A model generated the notes under the pieces. The model was not told the origin of the DNA. It saw nothing but the letters and a program-made list of their open reading frames with translations, and made no database searches. A program made the translations under genes and the position numbers. 64,000 bases of DNA from Angomonas deanei (Eukaryota; Euglenozoa; Kinetoplastea; Trypanosomatida; Trypanosomatidae), in NCBI GenBank assembly GCA_903995115.1, contig LR877150.1:699001-763000 (forward strand), written 5' to 3'. Positions 1 to 8,700 of this stretch are shown piece by piece (within the stretch, counting starts at the first letter, position 1; each line of letters opens with the position of its first letter).

Positions 1-1438
1 CGCCAAGTCGCATCATGTCGGAGATGTACAATTGGCCATTTAGCATCGTCGCCTCCAGACTGAACAGCACGGGATCCTGCAGGTCCACCCCAGCGGCCGT
101 CTTTTCCTGCATCAGCTCTTTCGCTACGCTTTCAATGACACTATAGGTACCCTGGTGAATCTTGGCCACCTCAAAGATTAACTTGTAGGTGGTCAGGTGG
201 ATGTACAACTTGTCCTTGTGGTACACCAGCGACACCTTGTCCCCCTCAATCCACGGAATGACGTGATACTCCTTAAACAGCAATGCCTTTCGCACAAAGA
301 GAGAGTACTCCATCAAAAAGTTCGGCTCCGTGTAGGGGATTCCAAAAGTATTCCGGTTCGTCAGATCCAGAGAGGCGAACTCGTCATTGATGATGACTTC
401 CACGTGATCGGGGTTGCAGAGTAGTGGGCACCCGGGGAGGAACTCCACGGGCGGCAAAAGCAGCTGGCCCTGCCCGGTCGACTGCAGGATGCGCTTCACC
501 TCCGTCACCGCGTTGGTCACCACGGTGTCAAGGGGGTCCGTGCCGTCCACAAGGGCCACTCTGGTCTCGTTTCCGGGGACGTCCTCGACGGTGCCACCGA
601 ACTCGAACGACTCGGGGTGCGCGGTCATCTCCCTCGTTTCTTCGTAGTTGACCCCGCGGTTGCCAAGGTCACTCAGATCACAGGAGATAATGCAGATGAC
701 GGATAGATGCATGCCGAATGCGCTCAGCAAGTGCTCCACGTAGTACGGCTCGTATTTGTTATTCATCAGTGCGTCATCAATCACTATTCCGCTGTAGTTA
801 TTGCGCGTTTCTAGAAGTGCAATAAGCGGTTTGAATCGTTGCGGGTGGAGTGAATTGTCGTCCATATTCTCTTCTCCGTTGTTGTACCGTAGAGAGATGT
901 ATGTAAACTTGGTGACCTTTGCCAACTCTCGTGCGACGGCCGTCTTTCCTGTTTTTCGGTAGCCTGTCACGAGCACCACATGCTTCACAGGAGGAGGGAG
1001 CGGTTGCTGCATGTACGTGGGTGGTGCATTGTGTGGCATCGGTCCACCATATTGCGGACGCTGTAGATGTGGTGGTGGCGGCTGGTTTTGCATCGGTGGG
1101 CGTCCACCCCGGTTCTGGTTGTATGCCACCTGGTTTGGGTGCATTGGCGGGTTCGGAGAATACTGGCTTCTCGGGTGGGGATTTCCATAGTGGGCATTCT
1201 GCTGACCCCCACGACCGCGCCCGCCGTGGTGTTGGCCATAGCCTCCTCCTCCTCCGTAGCCGGCATCCGGTCCCGGTGGCGGATAGGGCATGTTGTTCAT
1301 TCCCTGTGGGTGCTGCTGTTGGTGCATCATCGGTGGCGGTGGACCTGCGGGTGGTGTCATTGGTACACCACCACCACCGGCGGCAGGCTCAAAGGGCTTC
1401 GCGTTTGAATTTAAGGTGAAACCCTGCGTTGCTTGCAT
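1..1438 (-). CDS. CE1-like paralogue: P-loop kinase plus degenerate guanylyltransferase (3' end off window)
   Basis: The frame is open from the ATG at 1438 to the window edge, giving 479 residues with no stop seen. Residues 9-18 read LNSNAKPFEP, a PAM2-type motif. Residues 20-150 are a Pro/Gly/Gln/Asn/Met-rich disordered stretch. A Walker A motif, GYRKTGKT, lies at 159-166, followed by a segment (YSGIVIDD, 215-222) that aligns with YNGLVLDR of the next gene upstream (1826..4297). From about 360 onward it resembles the guanylyltransferase domain of that neighbour, but where the neighbour has the nucleotidyl-lysine motif KVDG this protein has WIEG (396-399). The motif III glutamate (E462, LEATML) is kept. 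I infer a tandem duplicate of CE1 whose cap-transferring activity is probably lost and whose kinase fold may still bind nucleotide. Motifs IV-VI lie outside the window, so loss of activity is inferred from the lysine alone. Confidence 0.8.
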   Translation of the reverse strand, partial: MQATQGFTLNSNAKPFEPAAGGGGVPMTPPAGPPPPMMHQQQHPQGMNNMPYPPPGPDAGYGGGGGYGQHHGGRGRGGQQNAHYGNPHPRSQYSPNPPMHPNQVAYNQNRGGRPPMQNQPPPPHLQRPQYGGPMPHNAPPTYMQQPLPPPVKHVVLVTGYRKTGKTAVARELAKVTKFTYISLRYNNGEENMDDNSLHPQRFKPLIALLETRNNYSGIVIDDALMNNKYEPYYVEHLLSAFGMHLSVICIISCDLSDLGNRGVNYEETREMTAHPESFEFGGTVEDVPGNETRVALVDGTDPLDTVVTNAVTEVKRILQSTGQGQLLLPPVEFLPGCPLLCNPDHVEVIINDEFASLDLTNRNTFGIPYTEPNFLMEYSLFVRKALLFKEYHVIPWIEGDKVSLVYHKDKLYIHLTTYKLIFEVAKIHQGTYSVIESVAKELMQEKTAAGVDLQDPVLFSLEATMLNGQLYISDMMRLG

Positions 1439-1825
1439 TTTGCCAGTCAAAAATAAAAGGTAAAAGGCCTACCGTCCACTAATAACACTTTTGAATAAAA
1501 GTCAATGATCACACACAGCGGCGAATACTAAAGCGAAAAGAAAAAAAAAAAAAACTACTACTTAACGGCGCTTGATAATATACCTACTTTTCTATTTTAG
1601 CAAACACAGCAATGATAGAAAAAAAAAAGGGAGGGGATGGGAGGAAGTGACGGTTTAAAGGAAAGTGGTCATTTCACGAATAACAGTGAAAAATAAAAGG
1701 TTGCCAGTTTATCCACAGAGGAAAAGGTTTATATAGATATGGATATGTAAACGATGTACACTACTACTATGGGGAAGCAAGCTACGAGGTATAGTTCTAA
1801 GGAGGAATACACTTCTTTCTTACTG
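1439..1825. other. intergenic spacer between the two CE1-type genes
   Basis: No open frame of note. On the minus strand it should hold the 3' UTR of CE1 (right part) and then the trans-splicing signal and about 90 bases of 5' UTR of the paralogue. A-rich runs on the plus strand at 1541-1554 and 1620-1628 are T runs in the transcript sense. Confidence 0.6.
1528..1554 (-). promoter_or_regulatory. predicted trans-splice acceptor for the CE1 paralogue
   Basis: On the minus strand a run of 14 T followed by CTTTT leads to the first AG, at 1529-1528. The predicted 5' UTR is about 89 bases. This is inferred from the kinetoplastid polypyrimidine-AG rule; no transcript evidence is available. Confidence 0.6.
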
Positions 1826-4297
1826 TTACAGTTCTCCATTGTATTCCACTTGGCTACATAATTCGCACAGTTGATCGTACTTGAGGTGCTTCATATTAAT
1901 GATCTCTTGAACGATTCCATCCTTGTTCGGCCGTATCTTGTCCGTCCTCGTTCGGAAGAAGGTCCACGTGGAGAGCACCTTGTCTCCCACGAGTTCCTTA
2001 CTGGAGAGGAAGAGTTCGCAGACGCTAGAGTCTCGAATACCGTTCTGAACCACCTCCTGCTCTGAGAGCACCGCTTTTGCCCCCGGGAATGGTTCTTCGC
2101 TCACTTTTTTATCACTGGACGTGTGTGTGGTGTAGACGTCAAACGTCCACCGGTTCTTCTCAAAGACGCCATTCATTAATCTAAAATCCACCGTGCAGTC
2201 CTCCTGCGGCTTCCACTTGAGGAGCTTTTTGTCCAACCCGCAGTGGTACCCGTCGTTGTGCTGAAAAATAATACCGTCGATAGGGTAGGAAGAGTCTTCT
2301 AGGCGAGGGAGAAGCTCCGGCAGCAGGTCGATGGGCGTGTACTCCTTTAGGATGAGACGGCAAGCTTCCATCACGGGTTTGGGGGTCTTTTTTTTTATGA
2401 GGTCAAACCACTTGATGAGTTTAAGGTAGCGTTTGTCGAAGGGCAACCGCTTCCCTGAGACGCCGTGCAGATAAAGAAAGTCAATGATGAAGAGGGTTGG
2501 GCCCTTCTCCGTGACTAACAGCTCCGCGTCAAGCAAAATGTCAATCGATTGGCTCGTGTTCTTGGGGATCTTCGTCGTGATGAACTCCTTGGGGTTTGGA
2601 AACTCTAACTGATCAAACAACACGTTCACATTGTAGCAGGCGGCGAAGGAGAATGGAAAGGCAATGAAGCCAAAGTGCTTATGTTGTACCACCAGCACTC
2701 TATTTCCGTCCACCTTCGGGGTCACGTGCATCGCCGCCATAAGGTCCACCTTTGCGGGGTCTGTGAAACAGGTTTCATCGACATAGCCGCCAATAACAGA
2801 CAGTGGGGAGGCGTCCGCACGCCAAGTGTTTCCGATACACTGGTGCACTTCCTGGCAGAGACACTCAAACGTTTTGTGGTCATCGAGGAGCGGGAAGTGG
2901 GTCGCCACGCGAGGTATAATGGACGGCTCTGGGAGAACCTTGCGGACGTGATTGGGATATGTCCTGTCGATAATGCTAAAAATCTCCGCACTCACCGCTT
3001 CGGCGGACTTGTCGAGACAGTCAATCTCATGTAGACAGCCGGCTGGACGGTAGGCCAACTCGGCAGCCACCGACTGCGCTTGTTGTTCCATAAAGCGAGA
3101 CGTTTCCAAAACCATCTTTGTTTCCTCCCGCACCCCAGCACGGTCCAGTCCGACCAGTGGATCCAACTGTAGCCAGAATACTATAGGGGTGTGTAAACGA
3201 CACTTGTTCAGTGCCTCCTGAATGTAGTACGCGTCCGTTTCACTGGAGAAAATAAAGCGGTCCAGCACTAAACCATTGTACTGTCGGAGGCCACCAGGAC
3301 GAAACTGTTTGGTCACAATCTCACCTAGTTCGTGAAAAGGTTTCTTCTTTTCCTTAAAGATGTTACCCGACGACACGGCGAGCAGGCCGTACTTTTTCGC
3401 GACGGCTTCTGCCTGGGTCGTCTTGCCCGAGCCACGACAGCCAAAAATGAGCACTACAAGCGGGAAATCCGGGGACGGGCGGGAACGGTGTGAACCTGGG
3501 AGGATGTGGGGGTTCTTGGGAGTGTACGGCACGAACGTCTTGGGAGCGGTCTTGCTTGCTGGGGGTATACTCACCGGCGCGGGCGGAGGAGGTGCCTCAG
3601 CTGCGAAGGCGGGTGGAGCCTTTGCTCCTAGTCTTCCCATCTGAGGAGGTTTCCACTGGAACGGGGCTTTCGCCGGCCCTGGGAGCGGTGGTGCTGCCGT
3701 GTTAGGGCCGACCTCGAATTCGGTCCGTTGAACGTCCTGGTGTACAGCCGCCTGACGGCCCATGGCTGGAGGAGGGGACGCACCGGTATCGTGGTATACT
3801 GGCTTCCGTGCGTACTGGGCGCCGCCCGTGTACTGACTAGTAGTTTGGTGCGGCGGTGGACCTTGATCGGCAGCACTTCTAATCCTGTCGATCGGCACCC
3901 CTCCACTAGACGCCCCGCCGTAGGGGTGGGGTAGGGCGGGGGAAACGCCTGGAGCCGGCGACTGGGGATTACTAGTAGACGGACGTTCCTCCGTGTTAGC
4001 CAGGTTCGGCCTCTCCACCCGAGGACGCACGAGCAGACGAGCAGGCGGCGTCCACTCCTTTACGGGGGCCCTCACCGGAGCCACCACGGGCGGTGGAGAC
4101 ACGGTCGGCTCCGTCGGACGTGGTTCCGCCGGCCGCGACTTGCTCAATAGGGGGATCGACCGGGCGTCCGCGGGTGGGTTCAAAAAAGAGGGGCGGAACT
4201 CGGATGCCGCGGCATTTAGCGTCTCCTTTACAGGTGAAGGAACAAACGGTTGTGCATTGGGGTTGAACGCGGGCGCACTCGCATTTAAGTTGGACAT
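1826..4297 (-). CDS. CE1: cytoplasmic mRNA recapping enzyme CE1 (5'-RNA kinase + guanylyltransferase)
   Basis: 823 residues. The family (trypanosome CE1) phosphorylates 5'-monophosphate RNA and then adds GMP, restoring caps in the cytoplasm. A P-loop GCRGSGKT sits at 286-293 in an adenylate-kinase-like domain (about 280-445). The nucleotidyltransferase domain follows with motif I KVDG (528-531; K528 is the predicted GMP-carrying lysine), motif III DAELL (590-594), motif IV DGIIF (674-678) and motif V LLKWKP (692-697), then an OB-like end. The first 280 residues are Pro/Ala-rich and carry three PAM2-like motifs: L4-P13, F11-P20 and the best one, L27-P36 (LNAAASEFRP). The long disordered N-terminus makes it longer than I recall for the trypanosome enzyme. 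Its degenerate paralogue lies 387 bases downstream. The start is the first ATG after a pyrimidine tract ending in TTTTAG. Confidence 0.92.
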   Translation of the reverse strand: MSNLNASAPAFNPNAQPFVPSPVKETLNAAASEFRPSFLNPPADARSIPLLSKSRPAEPRPTEPTVSPPPVVAPVRAPVKEWTPPARLLVRPRVERPNLANTEERPSTSNPQSPAPGVSPALPHPYGGASSGGVPIDRIRSAADQGPPPHQTTSQYTGGAQYARKPVYHDTGASPPPAMGRQAAVHQDVQRTEFEVGPNTAAPPLPGPAKAPFQWKPPQMGRLGAKAPPAFAAEAPPPPAPVSIPPASKTAPKTFVPYTPKNPHILPGSHRSRPSPDFPLVVLIFGCRGSGKTTQAEAVAKKYGLLAVSSGNIFKEKKKPFHELGEIVTKQFRPGGLRQYNGLVLDRFIFSSETDAYYIQEALNKCRLHTPIVFWLQLDPLVGLDRAGVREETKMVLETSRFMEQQAQSVAAELAYRPAGCLHEIDCLDKSAEAVSAEIFSIIDRTYPNHVRKVLPEPSIIPRVATHFPLLDDHKTFECLCQEVHQCIGNTWRADASPLSVIGGYVDETCFTDPAKVDLMAAMHVTPKVDGNRVLVVQHKHFGFIAFPFSFAACYNVNVLFDQLEFPNPKEFITTKIPKNTSQSIDILLDAELLVTEKGPTLFIIDFLYLHGVSGKRLPFDKRYLKLIKWFDLIKKKTPKPVMEACRLILKEYTPIDLLPELLPRLEDSSYPIDGIIFQHNDGYHCGLDKKLLKWKPQEDCTVDFRLMNGVFEKNRWTFDVYTTHTSSDKKVSEEPFPGAKAVLSEQEVVQNGIRDSSVCELFLSSKELVGDKVLSTWTFFRTRTDKIRPNKDGIVQEIINMKHLKYDQLCELCSQVEYNGEL

Positions 4298-4484
4298 TCC
4301 ACTAAACTAAAATGAAGACGATTATAAAGAGGGATAAAAGTGTATCGGGTGCTTACCGTTCGGGAGTCCAGCATAGCATCTTATGAAAACCCCCAAATGG
4401 TTTACAGATTTAGGCAGCAGAAACAATACCAACCCGAACGTTCACCACGCAAAGAACAACCGATAAAACAAGTTGAATACCTCC

Positions 4485-5597
4485 TCATTCATCAATGAGG
4501 TTTTTGAATTCCCCGCGGACCCCTTCCGCGTAGGTATATGGTTTGGGTTGCTTCCAGTCCTCACCAAAGTACTCCACGAGGTACCGCTCCGTGGGCCCTA
4601 AGACGAACGAAAGCGGTCCGTCGTCCGCCTCGCAGCAGAACCTGGTCTTCACCAAATCCTTGTCAGGCGACGTCAGCGACTTGTGGGAAAAACGATACAT
4701 ACCGTACTTTCGCTTTAACGAATCCTCATAGTGTGTGCCCGACCACACAAAGGTACCATTCTGCGCGACATAGGCATCGTCACCGCCTTCCACCGGGGGA
4801 TAGTACACGTTAATATCCACCTTCACCTGCGTAGCGACGTGTAAGAGGCGGATTTCCAAGCCCTTTTCGACTTCCCCACATATGTCAAACGGGACAAAGA
4901 GCCCCTCCGCCGTTAGGGAAGACAGCAGGTGGAGAACCCCGTTAGAGGCGCGTTGTTCCTCCGCCTGGGTCGCTGCGCCCACCAGAGCAATATCAGAAAC
5001 GTACACGCCAACATCAATGTCGTCATCGTGGGCAATAAAGTACCCTTCCCGATGAGCCCCGAGTGCCGTACCGCAAGCGAGGAAAAACCGCAGTTTTACC
5101 TGTGTTGTGAAGATGCGGTGAAGATCCAAAAATGCGCTTTGGAACAACAGTTGGCGCTCCACTTGTGCATCGCTCAAATGTTCAATTTTGCTGTAGAACC
5201 GATTCCTCCCATTCGTGTGATGTATGTCGACAACACTAGGGGGAGCAATGGAGTGGGATGCACTCTCCCCGTTTGTTACCCGTGTGCAAAGCGCATCAAG
5301 GTGTGCCACAGTTCTCGCAAACTCCTCCTCTGTCATATCGCGAAGGCTCTCCGTCCTAGTAACGGAGGTGCGCCTACCACCTTTGGCGAAAATTTCTCTC
5401 CACTTCATTAGGGCATCGTTGAGGAGGTCAGTCTTGGAAAGGGATGAGGTTGGGATCGGCACGCGAGTACGGCTCAATTTCACGTCCGACGGCGTTTTCG
5501 GTTTGTCCACATTGAGAGGTGTGCATTTCCTCTCACCTACAGCAGCTGCGCAAATGGCACAAGGCACTCTGTGTACATGCGGTCTACAAACTATCAT
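4485..5597 (-). CDS. LicD/fukutin-type nucleotidyltransferase-fold protein
   Basis: 370 residues from the ATG at 5597. I chose this over the longer open frame (to 5720) because a pyrimidine tract and the first AG (5609-5608) lie just upstream, so earlier codons would be removed by trans-splicing. The core shows the LicD signature: GTALGAHREG at 176-185, then HDDDIDVG at 190-197, whose aspartates bind metal and nucleotide. LicD-like proteins transfer phosphocholine or other phospho-alcohols or phospho-sugars onto glycans. No signal peptide or membrane segment is visible, so the substrate and compartment are unknown. The first 25 residues hold a Cys/His cluster (C4, H7, H9, C13, C16, C25) that could bind zinc. 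The family call is good; the reaction is not assigned. Confidence 0.8.
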   Translation of the reverse strand: MIVCRPHVHRVPCAICAAAVGERKCTPLNVDKPKTPSDVKLSRTRVPIPTSSLSKTDLLNDALMKWREIFAKGGRRTSVTRTESLRDMTEEEFARTVAHLDALCTRVTNGESASHSIAPPSVVDIHHTNGRNRFYSKIEHLSDAQVERQLLFQSAFLDLHRIFTTQVKLRFFLACGTALGAHREGYFIAHDDDIDVGVYVSDIALVGAATQAEEQRASNGVLHLLSSLTAEGLFVPFDICGEVEKGLEIRLLHVATQVKVDINVYYPPVEGGDDAYVAQNGTFVWSGTHYEDSLKRKYGMYRFSHKSLTSPDKDLVKTRFCCEADDGPLSFVLGPTERYLVEYFGEDWKQPKPYTYAEGVRGEFKNLIDE

Positions 5598-5607
5598 GGT
5601 ACTAGAA

Positions 5608-5640
5608 CTCATCAAACGAGAAGAGAGGAAAAAAGAAACA
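5608..5640 (-). promoter_or_regulatory. predicted trans-splice acceptor deciding the LicD-like start
   Basis: In transcript sense, TTTCTTTTTTCCTCTCTTCT precedes the first AG (in GATGAG). The next ATG is at 5597. An upstream ATG overlapping this AG would be cut away if the site is used. Confidence 0.6.
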
Positions 5641-5772
5641 ATAAGCCAGTAATGCAAATCCACACAGAAGCGAATGTAATGTGCGACAATCCCCTCGCAC
5701 AGTGCAAACCACCACACCAAAAAAAAAAAAAAAGGGGGTCAGATATCAAGTTCTCATTTAAAAACAGATTAG

Positions 5773-8700
5773 TTAAAAAATCGAGGCCTCCCGTTGTATG
5801 GTGGATCCTATCCCCAACAGTGTGTCCAGCTTAATTCTCTTTTCTATCATCTTTTCCTTCGTGATGCCATCTAATTCGCACAGTGCTGTGAGTAACGGGG
5901 TGTAGACCACCTTCGAGTCCCCCCGGAGGGAGACCTTCACCCCTTCCTGATTATACCCCAGAAACATTCGAGGAGTTAACCCTGCCGGGTGCTGCAGACC
6001 ATTGTCCACGATTTTTGCCATGTGCTGCAGGTACACATTCATTTGACGGTTAAACCCAACCAGAAAACCGATTTCACCCATGTTTGTCGCATAGACAGCG
6101 GCGCTGCTGGAGGTGCGAAAAGGAGACGTCAGACGCTGATACTGGACCAGCGACCCGCCCGGGATGCGATACTCACCAGTGAGCTGCAAGGCCGCTTGCA
6201 GGACTTTTGCTTCACCCTTCTCCGAAGACTTCACCCGCGGCTCGTAACCGTGGACGTACAGGTTTCGGTCGGCATCCGAGGCGATCACCGCAAACAAGTC
6301 CTTGCTGTACAACATGTCGTTGAATACGACGGATACCGCACTAGTGTCCCGGCCCAACACCGTGAGTGTGTGGTTGTCAGCACTGAACCTCGCGAAGGTG
6401 GTGCTTTGGTAAATGTCGCCGAAGACCACGTAATCCCGCAAGACAGCGAGACTCGTGACGTACGCCCCTGTGGAGAGAATAGCCATCGTGAGCAGCTTGT
6501 GATTCACCGCGTCGAACTGCATGGCACGGATCGTACCACCAATGGACACCATAATGGTTTCACTATCGCCGGCGACCGCCGTAACAGGACCCCTCATCGG
6601 TTCGCTATGCAGAATCCGAAGGCAATGCTTGCCAGCTTCATGTCGTGTAGTACACAAAATAACCCTGCCGCGCGTCGTGACATCCTCACCGAGAGGAAAC
6701 CCTGTCCCCAGCACACAAACCGGGGCTTCACTCGACTTTGTCACAGTGTCCAACGCCGTGTCGCGGACGATCGTCACCGAGGTGGCGCCGAGAACCTTTT
6801 CATTCTCTTCCAACAGCATGGTGTCCATTAGTGCCCACGTGAAGCAAGAGAAGAGCTGGATTTTATACCGGTCGTTCTGTGGCACACGAAGTCCCGAGGC
6901 GGCGCTAACGTAGTCCGGGGGCTCATCTGCGGTTGGCATCAGTTTACCATCAGCGTTAAACATGTAGTGGACGTCAAAGGAGGCCTTTCTCGGTGTGTAC
7001 GGCTGTGGGGAAGAAGTGACCACGTAAGCACCGTGAATGGATGGGGTGTACAGCAAGTGATGCGGCGTTTCCTTCAGCGGTATGCGCTTCATCCACCACC
7101 CACTTGCGAACAATTCACCAAGCTTGTCGACTGTGGCAATGTTGACGTATCCTTCGCAACAGTACACATAACCATTGTCAATGTGGCGCGACTTGAAAGT
7201 GGAAAAGCCCCTCACAGGGTGGTGTACACCGTGCGGTGTGATTTCCAGCTTATTCACCGTCTTGTTGTAAAAGAGGAACGCGGGTTGCTGTCCGCAGGCG
7301 TAGATACCACGCAGGCCTCCAATGTTGGTAAATCCAGTCAGTCGGACACTGGCCTTCCGAGACTTGTACGTGTCCAGCCGGAGTTTTTCGCGTTGCTCGG
7401 CCATCTTTTTCATCTCATCAATGGTCTCTACACTCTCCTTTGCCGGCTCAACGTTGAGGAAGTAGTGTACATCCTTCAACAGCCTTGCTGGGGTAGATTT
7501 ACCATCACCGTTGAGGTAAAGGTACGTGACGAGCTCCCCGGTTGAGAGGATAAATACCAGTGTGCTCGTGACGGTTGTCTGACTTGGGTCGTGGTCCTCA
7601 AACACTGCAATTTGCTCCACTCTGGGTAGCACAAGTCCCGTTTCCACCGCCGCCTGCGCGCCTTCTACGACCACGGGTGGCAGGGTGAAGAAGTTGGCGA
7701 ACTTTATCTCTTCTTCCAGCGACTTGGGTGCTAAGAAAACGAGGTCCTTATCTCTTTGAACAACCAGGCTGTTTCTTTTTTCTGCGTAGCAAAACGCCGA
7801 CACATCCTGGAGAGGGGCGCCGCCAGACGCAATTTCACTATCGGTGTTCACCGTGAATTGGTGCAGCGTGTGATCGGAAAATAGAATAAACACAGCACTC
7901 GCCTCCGCCACCGCGACCGCCGACAAGACACTTTTGCCTTCTGGGCCCGCTGTACCGAATGGCATCTCGTGTAGGCTCTTCCGTCCGTCTTTGGAGAGGA
8001 CCCTAATGTCGTGCTCCGTGACCTGAAGAATGGAGCCGCACCATGCCAGCTCGCAGGCCAGCACGGTTCTCTGCTTGTCGGCGAACGCGGCCCCCTTCAC
8101 CTGTTGAACCGAGTCACTCCGTACGGAAAAGAGCAGCGTAAATCCAACACCAGAGAGAACAAGCAACGGTACGGTGGTCGAGTCCGCGTCTCTCTCCCGC
8201 TTCCTTAGGGAGCCGTCTAGGAAAAACGTGGAAACGGCGTTCATATCCACCCGTCGTATTAAATTGTCCCGCGCCGTGTGTCGTAGGATGCTGATCGCCC
8301 CGCTGCTCTTATGCCCGCAGCACACCGCCAAGTCCTTCGGTCGGTGGGCGGGGTTGTATCTGAGGGGCATCGGATCGACCGACGCGTTACGAAAGAGGTC
8401 GGCGAATGGGGAAGTTTCCACGGACGGATCCAACTCGTTGGACAAATTGGCCTTTGAGCCATCACTATCGATCATCTCCATGCTCCGGACGCACCCCAAT
8501 CCTGTGAAGCGCTGTAGGCTACGAGGGGCGTCGTCGTCGGAGAGCTGCACCAAATTGGAGTCCCCCTTGTCTGAACCAAAGAAGAGAATATTGTCTTTTA
8601 AAAGGCAAATAGAAGAAGCAAAGAACCCCTCGCCAACGAGCACACGGCAAGATAAGCCCTCTACGCTGCTTCCCTCTGTCGTGATGGTCAGTTCCACGAC

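Noticed and set aside
197-1419. Several plus-strand open frames opposite the left-edge gene
   Set aside because: They lie antisense to a continuous minus-strand frame with a P-loop, PAM2 motif and family similarity; their translations have no recognisable domain.
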